DNA of 7,327 nt, from positions 1 to 7,327 of the forward strand of contig CAYSBW010000090.1 in the NCBI GenBank assembly GCA_964429485.1. Direction: 5' to 3'. The position numbers and the translations under genes are program-made. Of this stretch, positions 1 to 6,500 are shown piece after piece. The notes under the pieces are model-generated. The model had not been told where the DNA came from and did no database searches. It saw only the letters and a program-made list of their open reading frames with translations. Source of the stretch: JAPLKB01 sp964429485 (GTDB lineage Bacteria > Desulfobacterota > Syntrophorhabdia > Syntrophorhabdales > Syntrophorhabdaceae). Positions within the stretch are counted from its first letter, which is position 1. Each line of letters begins with the position of its first letter.

Positions 1-509
1 AATACAGTTTATTTGAATTTATGAAAAAAATTATTGAAAAACTGAGCAGAACACACCGATGCCATTACCATTCATAATACAATCCAAGGAAGAAAGAAGG
101 GGATATTAAAAAAAAATAAGACATATTGTCGGGACATTTCCTGGCAGTCAATTCACTCCGATGGAGTTATTGCTCATATTCAGTATCCAGAACCTGCCCG
201 GTTATTCCAGACAGTAAACATACTTGTTCCAGATTTTTAGACAGTATTTAAGATTGCCCGGGCATGAAATTATGAGGTTTTACAATACCGCCTCAATTTG
301 TGTATGAGTGTCTGACCCCTGCATATCGTATGTATATTTCATCTGTCTTTGGAAGGGTAAAAAAAATTAAGTTCAGCGCCCATATTCAAAAAACCCCTTT
401 ATTCAACTGCTGCAGTTTCTCAAATCATCGATTTTAGTCAACTTAAAAACCAGTAAAATCAACACACTACTAATAATAGTCTTGCTGTAATCAATGATCT
501 AAAAATACA
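1..509. other. AT-rich intergenic region upstream of the operon
   Basis: I see no convincing gene in this stretch on either strand. An 18-codon ATG frame at 21-77 lacks a Shine-Dalgarno site, and a 43-codon open stretch at 120-248 lacks a sensible start. It holds A-runs (108-116 and 359-366), a 10-base palindrome TGCCCGGGCA at 255-264, a 13-base palindrome at 405-417, a 7-base inverted repeat at 430-460 and short direct repeats around 205-246. The left neighbour gene is outside the window. The base composition is clearly more AT-rich than in the three genes. The stretch is most likely a regulatory or spacer region. Confidence 0.6.
405..417. repeat. 13-base perfect palindrome, possible protein-binding site
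   Basis: AACTGC and GCAGTT flank a single central T, giving a perfect dyad about 90 bases upstream of the -35 box. Dyads of this size often bind dimeric regulators, but nothing identifies a particular protein. A chance occurrence is possible. Confidence 0.25.
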
Positions 510-514
510 TTGAT
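490..514. repeat. Inverted repeat overlapping the -35 box
   Basis: ATCAATG at 490-496 is the exact reverse complement of CATTGAT at 508-514, with 11 bases between the arms. The right arm covers most of the -35 hexamer of the predicted promoter, so a dimeric regulator bound here could block RNA polymerase. In DNA this AT-rich a 7-base dyad can arise by chance, so confidence is low. Confidence 0.25.
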
Positions 515-537
515 ATTTTTTAAAATATCGTTATAAT
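510..537 (+). promoter_or_regulatory. Sigma70-type promoter of the three-gene operon
   Basis: The -35 hexamer is TTGATA (510-515; 5 of 6 consensus bases). The -10 hexamer is TATAAT (532-537; perfect consensus). The spacer is 16 bases, one short of the usual 17. Transcription would start near 544-545, giving a 5' leader of about 78 bases before the ATG at 623. This is the best promoter-like sequence I found upstream of gene 1, and I found no other clear promoter within the operon. Confidence 0.65.
512..529. promoter_or_regulatory. Inverted repeat in the promoter spacer, candidate operator
   Basis: GATATTTT (512-519) and AAAATATC (522-529) are exact reverse complements separated by TT. The dyad lies between the -35 and -10 boxes, a classical place for a repressor or MerR-type site. 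It is also AT-rich enough to be a simple bend or melting element. No regulator gene is in the window, so the binding protein is unknown. Confidence 0.35.
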
Positions 538-611
538 CGCATTTAGCATATGAAAAAAACAAGATCATATATCCTTGCAGTTCAAATTTATTAGATCGAG
601 TCCTAACTGAT

Positions 612-617
612 AAGGAG
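612..617 (+). promoter_or_regulatory. Ribosome binding site of gene 1
   Basis: AAGGAG lies five bases before the ATG at 623. It supports that start over the in-frame ATG at 632, which would be 14 bases away. Confidence 0.8.
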
Positions 618-622
618 CATCT

Positions 623-3600
623 ATGCTTAAAATGATAAACTCTTCATCTGTCGTTTCAAGTTTTCCTGAAAAAACAAAATTCATAACTTTGCGGACTTAC
701 GGGATATTAAGGCTGATCTTGTATTTTTTTGTAATTGCAGCTTTTTTGTCTACAGCGGCTTATGCTCAAAAAGGTGCCTCCGGAAAACCAAAGGATGAAA
801 GCGATCCGGCCATCGTAAAACTTGCCGGTACTTCACGCTTCAAAAATCCCAAAGAGATAAGAATTGCCAAAATGATGCTTGCTGTAAAAAACGGGAAGCT
901 TAACCCGGAAGGTTTTTTCAAGGGCCTTGCCGATGCAGGCGGTAATATGAAGGATGTTATCAAGGTAAAGAAAGACCTGGAAAGTGAAGGTCTTAAAGCC
1001 GAGTTTCTTGGTGAGGATTATCCTAAAGGCGGTACGCCCGTTGAAGACAGGGTTTTGAACTGGCGAAGGGCGCAAACTGAACTTTCCATAAAGGAGTCAA
1101 TCAAGGGCAAAAGCAGCGGCTCAAGCGTTTTTGTCGCATATGTGGGGAGTTGGGTGGGCCAGGACTCCAAGGCAATGAAATTCGAGAGTGATATAGATTT
1201 CAGTTTTGTATCAAGAGATACAGATATTATCTCACAGTTAAAAAGCACTTTTGAGAACGAACTTACAAAAAGGACCGGACTTTCTTCTAAAGCTATAGAC
1301 TCGGTCTGTACGAAACACGGCAAGGCAGATCTTGATGTTTATATAGGGAAGCACGGCGCTGAATATGCCCTGTCACAGATGAGGACTGTTGATGAAATCA
1401 TTTTTTCAGAAAGCAGACTAGGGCGCCTCTCTGAAGACTCGGCGCAAGGAACGGTAAGGAGTGCGCTCGGAGAAGCAGTCAGCCGAGTTGTAAGGGAGTC
1501 GGAACTACATGCGGCAGAATTGCGCGCCCCGGCTTACCAATACAATGCAGAACCTGGTCTCTCCATGGAAAACCTGCGTCACTTTTATTCCGACATTGTA
1601 AGAGAAGGGATTTATAGTCCCATGGACACGGTTGTAAAGGCGGCAAAATATGTTAACCGCAGCGACGAAGCACTCATGAAGTATCTGGGCATAGGCCCAT
1701 CCGATCCGGGGATGAGCGCTCTAAGCGGAGAGCTGGACAGACTGAAAAAATCGTCAAATGTGAAGCAGATGGATCAGAAGGTCAGGGGATACTTCCAACA
1801 AAAATACGGCTCAATGCCTTTTGTGCGTTTTGAGGTTACCACGTCAGGCACCGGCGGTGCATACCTTATGACAAAGCCAAATGCAAACATAATGGACAGA
1901 TTCAGTAATGACTGTATCAGCGCAATGTGGAAGAACGTGGAAGTCGGATACAGCAGGCGGATTGAAGACATAAGAAAACAGCTTGATCAGTTAAAACAGC
2001 TTGAAGGAAGTGATTCCTCAAAGGAACAGGCAGGGCAGTTGGAGGAAACACTGAGTAAAGAAATCGACGACCTTGAACGGATGACGGACATTGAGATGGA
2101 TGTGCTTAAAAACGCAGGGTTGACTAATAACAGCGTTTCAGAACTTCACGAGACGTTCAAGGCAATGGCGGACGAATTCAGGCAGGGCAGGGCAAAGGCC
2201 ACCCCTGATATGTTAAAGGATAAAGAGTATCTGAAGGCACAGTTCGAGGCAAAAACAAAGCTCGGTCGTATGCTCGGCATTGCATATCTTATGAACAAGA
2301 TTGAGAAGGGGTTGGATTTAGGCGACAAAGGAATGAGTTCGATAAATTTCTATCTCGATATCCTTGACGACAGGCTGCTCGGCGAATTAAGAGGTGATAA
2401 TCCCGATTTAAACAGGTTTATGACCGAATACAAAGAGGCTAAACACATCAGGGATTCAAATAAAAGATCATCCGTGCTGGCAAACCTGAAAGGCACTGTT
2501 GTAAGCGGGATACAGCAGGTTAACCTTAAATGCAACGAGTCCATACAGTCTACCGCCACTGGACGTGGAGCCGTGAAGGGTCTTGTTGCGATCGGGCTGG
2601 TCGAGGAGGGCGCAGCATATCGCGATGCATATCTGAATGGCGGCTGGGGAGAACTCGCTACCGAATTCTTCCGCAGGCGCGTGCCCTTCGGTTCGTCTGT
2701 CGAACAGGCAATGATGGGTAATTATCTTACTGCTGGATGGGAAGTTGTCACGACCCTTGTTCCCCCCGTCGGCCTCGCGCAGGCCGCAGTCGGAATAAGC
2801 AAATATGCGCTTTATGATATGCCTTTATCGTTCTACTGGACCGAGCAGCTAAACGTCTTTGTTGATTCGCTTTACGCCACCGCCACATTCAAGCTTATCG
2901 GGGTCGAGTCATACGAAAATGCAAAAGTAGGCATCTGGCGTCTTGTTTCTGCAAAATATTCAGGCGGTGTCCTGAATGTGGAGCAGTTTACTAAATACAA
3001 ACAGGAACAGATCGAAGAGATGCGTCAGCAGCTGCAAAAACCTCTATCGCAGCGGAAAACTGATTTTAAAGGGGTAGGTATTACAGATGATAAAGATATT
3101 GATGCTATGCTCAAAAAAAATATCGCCGCAACCGACGCAGCGTTAAATCTTATCGACCAGATGATGAAGAATGAGTACGTGGGGCAGAGGCTTATGCAGC
3201 ACTACGGCGATATCTACAATACGCGCTGGGAAGACGCAAAGCTGAATTTTGTGCTCAACATGATCCACCAGCTCGAAAAAAGAAAAGCCATAGACGATGC
3301 CCTGCTGAGGGGGATGCTGCCCGATATGTTCGCCGAATTGATTAAAATCGCCAAAGAGCTGAAGATTGAAGCGGAATTGGAAAAAGAAATGGACAAGGAA
3401 CTCAATACGAATAACCTGAAAGCCATATTCAACTGGCTATGGAATATGAAGCGCGATCTTTTCAGTGAAGGACAGATGGAAAGCGACTACACAAAGGCCG
3501 GCGAGATAGTGAAAAGGTACCTCGATGCCTATAAGGCCGTATATGAGGCAAGACAGGAAGCCGAAGGAATCTTCGCGTCAGGCAGACCTGTGGAGCATGG

Positions 3601-5449
3601 GAAAAGGATACTTACAGGAGCAGACTTTCTCGTTGCAAAGCCTGAAGACGACAAGAAAACGGCAGCTCAATACTATCAGTTTGTAACCTCCACACGGGAT
3701 GCAGTCGAGAAAGAACTCCTCGAGATAAAGACCGGCTGTATACCCGGGGCAAAGCTCGACAGCGAATATGACAGAAAAACTTTTAGCAATCTTGTTCGAG
3801 ACAGGGTATGGCAGCGCTTGTGGAGCGATCTTTTCAAGTCAAAGAGCGACAATTTTAAAGAGATAGACTCACGACAAGAGTATCCAAAACGGGCAAAAGA
3901 ACATAACGACAAAAGTATTGCCGCGATAAAGGAATTTAAAGAATATTACTCCAAAAACTGTCTGGTAATCAGCATTGAAAGCGATCCCGCGGAGCCGTAT
4001 ATGCTCGGGCAGGCGGCAACGCTAAGGGCGGTTGTAAAATTGCCCGTTAAAGCTGAAAAGCTCCCTGTATTTCGCTATATATGGAGTAACGGCAAGGGTT
4101 CGCCCCGCTCAGAAGATCAGACGGACAGCTTCAGAGTCAATACGTCCACAGCGGGTACGTTTGAAATAAGGCTGCAGGTAATGAAAGCGGAGGGAAACAA
4201 GTGGGAAAAATTCGGTGAAGCAGCTTACAAGTTTAAGGTGCTTGAAAAACTAAAAATAAACATAAAGGCCCCGGAAAAGGCATCTGTGGGGCAATCGGTC
4301 GATTTCAGCGTTGTGACTGAACCTGATTTTCCGGGCGCATCCGCACTGCATTATGCCTGGAGGATGAAAGGCAGCACGCAGGTTATAGAAAATAGAAAAT
4401 CCTTTTCAAAGCGAGTTGACTACCCCGGAACATATGAATTCAGCGTTGTTGTCTACCAGACGGATATGGTTAAAAAGCAGTCGATCAAATTGGGCGAGGC
4501 TAAACACACGATGGTTGTAGGCCAGGGCACCACCGTAGACATCACCGGACCGGCACAGATTTCCATAGGAGAGAATGTCCCTTTTACGGCAAAGGTATCC
4601 AAGCCTGAAACAGATACGGGAGGATTTGCCAAGGCTGCGGGGGGTATTATATCTTCCATCGGAAAAGAGCTTTTCGGGAAGGATATTGTGGGGTCAGGTA
4701 CACAAGCAGCAGCTCAGCCATACGTTTTCGAATGGCATGTTGACGGAGCGCGGGCGGGCGGCCCGGGAGGCAGCCTGACACATGCCTTTGCGGCTCAGGG
4801 AAACCATACGGTAAGGGTGATCGCCTATGAGGATATTGAAGGAAAGAAGCAGAAGTTAGGCGAAAAGACCGTAACGGTAAATGTGAGTGAAAAGCCAAGC
4901 CTTAAGGGGAATGCATCCATATCCGGACCAAGTCGGATAAAAAAAGGAGAAACTGCCTCATTCAATGGATACTATAGTGGCTGCAATGCTCCGGAATCGA
5001 CACTGTATTTCAACTGGATTGTGGATGGGCAACATAGAGGTAACGCAAAGTCAATCAGCGTTCCCGGCCAGTCAGTAGGACAACGCACCATTGAGTTGGA
5101 ATTGTGGAGTCGAACCAAGTCCAAGCCGATACGGTTATCCAAGGCATCAAGAATACTGGTCATTGAAGAAGAGAAAACCGAACAAAAAAAGAGCGCCGAG
5201 AGTATCGAGGCAAAAGGACAGGCTATATGCGACTGTATGGACAAACACCTCATCCGAATATACGATAAACCTGGAGAGGATTTTGTTTTTGTATCCAGAA
5301 CCAGATACAACCCGAGAACCAAAACATGCAACGGTACAAGCTGGCGTAAAAAAGGTGTTGGTTTCCATAACTCCGCGGATCAGGGATATCCTCTCTCCGA
5401 CATCGAGCGCGCGTATTGGGACAGAAATACAGGAAGATGCAAAGAATAA
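623..5449 (+). CDS. Large secreted protein with nucleotidyltransferase-like core and PKD/Ig-like repeats
   Basis: The protein has 1608 residues. Residues 1-48 form a signal peptide with a long n-region, a hydrophobic core at about 27-46 and AYA|Q cleavage. Residues 165-245 resemble a polymerase-beta-fold nucleotidyltransferase: GS at 175-176, SDID at 189-192 and a strand ADLDVYIG (235-242) that can give the third metal ligand. Residues 262-640 look mostly helical, with a coiled coil near 441-494. Residues 645-760 are Gly/Ala-rich and hydrophobic with PP at 714-715, like a membrane-seeking hairpin. Residues 780-1107 are charged and helical. Four PKD/Ig-like domains follow at about 1111-1207, 1209-1300, 1303-1423 and 1428-1515. 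The C-terminal 78 residues hold four cysteines (1536, 1538, 1569, 1606). I do not recognise the whole protein. It is the first gene of the operon. An exported enzyme or effector is my inference; a structural surface protein with an inactive core is the alternative. Confidence 0.9.
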   Translation: MLKMINSSSVVSSFPEKTKFITLRTYGILRLILYFFVIAAFLSTAAYAQKGASGKPKDESDPAIVKLAGTSRFKNPKEIRIAKMMLAVKNGKLNPEGFFKGLADAGGNMKDVIKVKKDLESEGLKAEFLGEDYPKGGTPVEDRVLNWRRAQTELSIKESIKGKSSGSSVFVAYVGSWVGQDSKAMKFESDIDFSFVSRDTDIISQLKSTFENELTKRTGLSSKAIDSVCTKHGKADLDVYIGKHGAEYALSQMRTVDEIIFSESRLGRLSEDSAQGTVRSALGEAVSRVVRESELHAAELRAPAYQYNAEPGLSMENLRHFYSDIVREGIYSPMDTVVKAAKYVNRSDEALMKYLGIGPSDPGMSALSGELDRLKKSSNVKQMDQKVRGYFQQKYGSMPFVRFEVTTSGTGGAYLMTKPNANIMDRFSNDCISAMWKNVEVGYSRRIEDIRKQLDQLKQLEGSDSSKEQAGQLEETLSKEIDDLERMTDIEMDVLKNAGLTNNSVSELHETFKAMADEFRQGRAKATPDMLKDKEYLKAQFEAKTKLGRMLGIAYLMNKIEKGLDLGDKGMSSINFYLDILDDRLLGELRGDNPDLNRFMTEYKEAKHIRDSNKRSSVLANLKGTVVSGIQQVNLKCNESIQSTATGRGAVKGLVAIGLVEEGAAYRDAYLNGGWGELATEFFRRRVPFGSSVEQAMMGNYLTAGWEVVTTLVPPVGLAQAAVGISKYALYDMPLSFYWTEQLNVFVDSLYATATFKLIGVESYENAKVGIWRLVSAKYSGGVLNVEQFTKYKQEQIEEMRQQLQKPLSQRKTDFKGVGITDDKDIDAMLKKNIAATDAALNLIDQMMKNEYVGQRLMQHYGDIYNTRWEDAKLNFVLNMIHQLEKRKAIDDALLRGMLPDMFAELIKIAKELKIEAELEKEMDKELNTNNLKAIFNWLWNMKRDLFSEGQMESDYTKAGEIVKRYLDAYKAVYEARQEAEGIFASGRPVEHGKRILTGADFLVAKPEDDKKTAAQYYQFVTSTRDAVEKELLEIKTGCIPGAKLDSEYDRKTFSNLVRDRVWQRLWSDLFKSKSDNFKEIDSRQEYPKRAKEHNDKSIAAIKEFKEYYSKNCLVISIESDPAEPYMLGQAATLRAVVKLPVKAEKLPVFRYIWSNGKGSPRSEDQTDSFRVNTSTAGTFEIRLQVMKAEGNKWEKFGEAAYKFKVLEKLKINIKAPEKASVGQSVDFSVVTEPDFPGASALHYAWRMKGSTQVIENRKSFSKRVDYPGTYEFSVVVYQTDMVKKQSIKLGEAKHTMVVGQGTTVDITGPAQISIGENVPFTAKVSKPETDTGGFAKAAGGIISSIGKELFGKDIVGSGTQAAAQPYVFEWHVDGARAGGPGGSLTHAFAAQGNHTVRVIAYEDIEGKKQKLGEKTVTVNVSEKPSLKGNASISGPSRIKKGETASFNGYYSGCNAPESTLYFNWIVDGQHRGNAKSISVPGQSVGQRTIELELWSRTKSKPIRLSKASRILVIEEEKTEQKKSAESIEAKGQAICDCMDKHLIRIYDKPGEDFVFVSRTRYNPRTKTCNGTSWRKKGVGFHNSADQGYPLSDIERAYWDRNTGRCKE
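1115..1357 (+). other. Nucleotidyltransferase-fold domain in gene 1
   Basis: Residues 165-245 match the family pattern hG[GS]-x(9-13)-Dh[DE]h: V174-G175-S176, thirteen residues, then D190-I191-D192 and the hydrophobic FSFV. A third acidic residue, D236 or D238, sits in a later predicted strand, as in active members. In this superfamily the three carboxylates bind two metal ions and the GS pair contacts the NTP phosphates. The helical region that follows, including LRHFYSDIVREG (318-329), could be the substrate-binding helical domain usual in such enzymes. The acceptor and the nucleotide cannot be told from sequence. A coincidental match is unlikely because all elements occur in order. Confidence 0.72.
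2552..2902 (+). other. Hydrophobic Gly/Ala-rich segment in gene 1, possible membrane hairpin
   Basis: Residues 644-760 stand out from the charged helical sequence on both sides. GAVKGLVAIGLV (649-660) is hydrophobic. After the basic RRR at 684-686 comes a longer weakly hydrophobic stretch (about 698-731) divided by PP at 714-715, which would suit a helix-turn-helix hairpin. Hydrophobic hairpins of this kind occur in pore-forming and translocation domains of bacterial toxins. The segment could equally be the buried core of a globular domain. Confidence 0.35.
3953..5167 (+). other. Array of four PKD/Ig-like beta-sandwich repeats in gene 1
   Basis: The four repeats are diverged but keep the same landmarks. 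The central strand shows YIWSNG (1152-1157), YAWRMKG (1244-1250), FEWHVDG (1369-1375) and FNWIVDG (1463-1469). The closing strands show GTFEIRLQV (1178-1186), GTYEFSVVV (1269-1277), GNHTVRVIA (1393-1401) and GQRTIELEL (1486-1494). The W-x-x-D/N-G core and the G-x-h-x-h-x-h end are typical of PKD domains, which usually mediate binding or spacing in extracytoplasmic proteins. Repeat 3 is longer than the others because of an insertion at 1329-1365. Confidence 0.75.
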
Positions 5450-5468
5450 AAAGATATTATTATAATTT

Positions 5469-5473
5469 GGAGG
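5469..5473 (+). promoter_or_regulatory. Ribosome binding site of gene 2
   Basis: GGAGG ends four bases before the ATG at 5478 and lies in the 28-base gap after the gene 1 stop. It supports independent initiation on a shared transcript. Confidence 0.75.
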
Positions 5474-5477
5474 CATT

Positions 5478-6491
5478 ATGATAAGATTACCTTTTTTGAT
5501 GTTTCTGGCAATCAATCTTGTTCTCGGCATATTGCAAACTGCCGGCGCTACCGGCCCTGTATGCTTCAACTATGGAACTACAAAAAATTACGACAAGCTC
5601 TGTATTGTGACAAAAATTGAAGGCAATCGCATGTGCGTGGTTGACTATCACGCGCCGTCCAAAAAGCGAGGTACTTATGAAGACTGCGAAAACATCAGAG
5701 ACCACGGCGGCGCCAGGGTTGGTGATCAGATAATCATAGACGCAGTTGAATGGAAGGGGCCTGGTGATAAATGCCACAAACCACCATGGTGCGGCAAGGC
5801 GATTGTTGTAAGTTCAACAACGGCATCGGCGCCAAGCGGAGCAACCGGGACAACATCGACTGCGACCGCACAACAGCGGACAGCATCAACAGCTTCTGCA
5901 AAGAAAGGCGCATCACAGGTAACGTACACCTCGGTTAATGCAATTTGCGCTGACGGGAAAAGGGCAGCGGGCAGGATAGCCGAGATTTCAGGTCTTTCTG
6001 TGCATGATGCCTTCCCTGATGACATCAACCTCAATTTTCGCGATGGCAGTAAAATTTGCGGCAGATTACTCTATATATCCTTAAAGCCTTCCAAAAAGCT
6101 GGCGGATAAATTTGAACCTTATGGACCTGGGAAAAACAGACACAGCCTGCCAAAATTAACGGTTACATTTAAGGTTGTTAATATCGGATCCGACCGTATC
6201 AACGGTGAGTTCATAGATTTTAAAACACAACAGGATCAGCCGGTCGCGCCGTCTCTTCCGCCGCCCCCGAGTGCACAACAGACTATTCAGGGAGGCGAAT
6301 CTTTGCCCCCGCCTCCGTTACCGGAAGGGGAACAGGGGCAGCAACAGGGCGTACCAACCGCTTCGCTGCCCGCACCGCCTCAGCAGCCGCAGGCTCAGTC
6401 CCCTGCACAGCAGGAACCTCAGCAGCCTGTTACGCAGACTATTGACAAAACGTTGGACATATTTAAAAAGGCAATAGACCTATTCAAATAG
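5478..6491 (+). CDS. Secreted Cys-rich protein with Pro/Gln-rich tail, two-domain paralogue
   Basis: The protein has 337 residues and I do not recognise its family. Residues 1-24 are a signal peptide ending AGA|T. Residues 25-110 form a cysteine-rich domain (C29, C42, C53, C70, C99, C105) with CIV at 42-44, VGD at 81-83 and KC-x5-CGK at 98-107; six cysteines suggest disulfides in the periplasm or outside. A Ser/Thr/Ala linker spans 112-146. Residues 148-249 are a second beta-rich-looking domain with two cysteines (157, 194), absent from gene 3. Residues 255-318 are rich in Pro and Gln with SLPPPP at 259-264 and 275-280. The last residues (321-337) form an amphipathic helix of the pattern TIDKTLDIF. 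The start has a good ribosome binding site. Co-location with gene 1 suggests a shared extracytoplasmic job, but no function can be assigned. Confidence 0.88.
   Translation: MIRLPFLMFLAINLVLGILQTAGATGPVCFNYGTTKNYDKLCIVTKIEGNRMCVVDYHAPSKKRGTYEDCENIRDHGGARVGDQIIIDAVEWKGPGDKCHKPPWCGKAIVVSSTTASAPSGATGTTSTATAQQRTASTASAKKGASQVTYTSVNAICADGKRAAGRIAEISGLSVHDAFPDDINLNFRDGSKICGRLLYISLKPSKKLADKFEPYGPGKNRHSLPKLTVTFKVVNIGSDRINGEFIDFKTQQDQPVAPSLPPPPSAQQTIQGGESLPPPPLPEGEQGQQQGVPTASLPAPPQQPQAQSPAQQEPQQPVTQTIDKTLDIFKKAIDLFK
6300..6448 (+). repeat. Direct repeat copy 1, within the gene 2 tail
   Basis: These 149 bases match 6831-6979 with one difference (T at 6399, C at 6930; Ser versus Pro). The repeat begins exactly on a Ser codon (residue 275) and encodes the Pro/Gln-rich segment up to the Ile-Asp before the final helix. 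Upstream of 6300 no alignment is evident; downstream, to the stop codon, 32 of 43 bases match. Confidence 0.97.
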
Positions 6492-6496
6492 GAGGT
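6490..6496 (+). promoter_or_regulatory. Ribosome binding site of gene 3, overlapping the gene 2 stop
   Basis: AGGAGGT begins inside the TAG stop codon of gene 2 (6489-6491) and ends four bases before the ATG at 6501. Ribosomes finishing gene 2 would stop on this site, so the two genes are probably translationally coupled. Confidence 0.8.
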
Positions 6497-6500
6497 ATAT

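Noticed and set aside
21..77. 18-codon ATG frame at the left edge
   Set aside because: It has no ribosome binding site and is too short to judge.
108..136. Minus-strand terminator made of TGTC-GG-GACA and the A-run at 108-116
   Set aside because: The stem has only four pairs and is separated from the T-run, so it would not terminate well.
205..246. Short direct repeats (TTCCAG and AGACAGTA) as iterons or a CRISPR-like array
   Set aside because: There are only two copies of each, with uneven spacing; this is within chance in AT-rich DNA.
550..594. 14-codon frame MKKTRSYILAVQIY in the 5' leader, a possible leader peptide
   Set aside because: It has no Shine-Dalgarno site, no run of regulatory codons and no attenuator hairpin after it.
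4972..5331. 119-codon frame on the minus strand
   Set aside because: It is fully inside gene 1 opposite the fourth PKD repeat; no start signal or domain.
5091..5465. 124-codon frame on the plus strand overlapping the gene 1 end
   Set aside because: It is a different frame of the gene 1 3' end with no ribosome binding site and no domain; its end overlapping the gap before gene 2 is incidental.
5461..5466. TATAAT before gene 2 as an internal promoter
   Set aside because: It is only 12 bases from the ATG with no fitting -35 box; transcription would begin inside the ribosome binding site.
5147..5569. 140-codon open frame on the minus strand
   Set aside because: It lies across the end of gene 1 and the start of gene 2, both of which have signal peptide, domain and ribosome binding site support. 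Its own product shows no recognisable domain.
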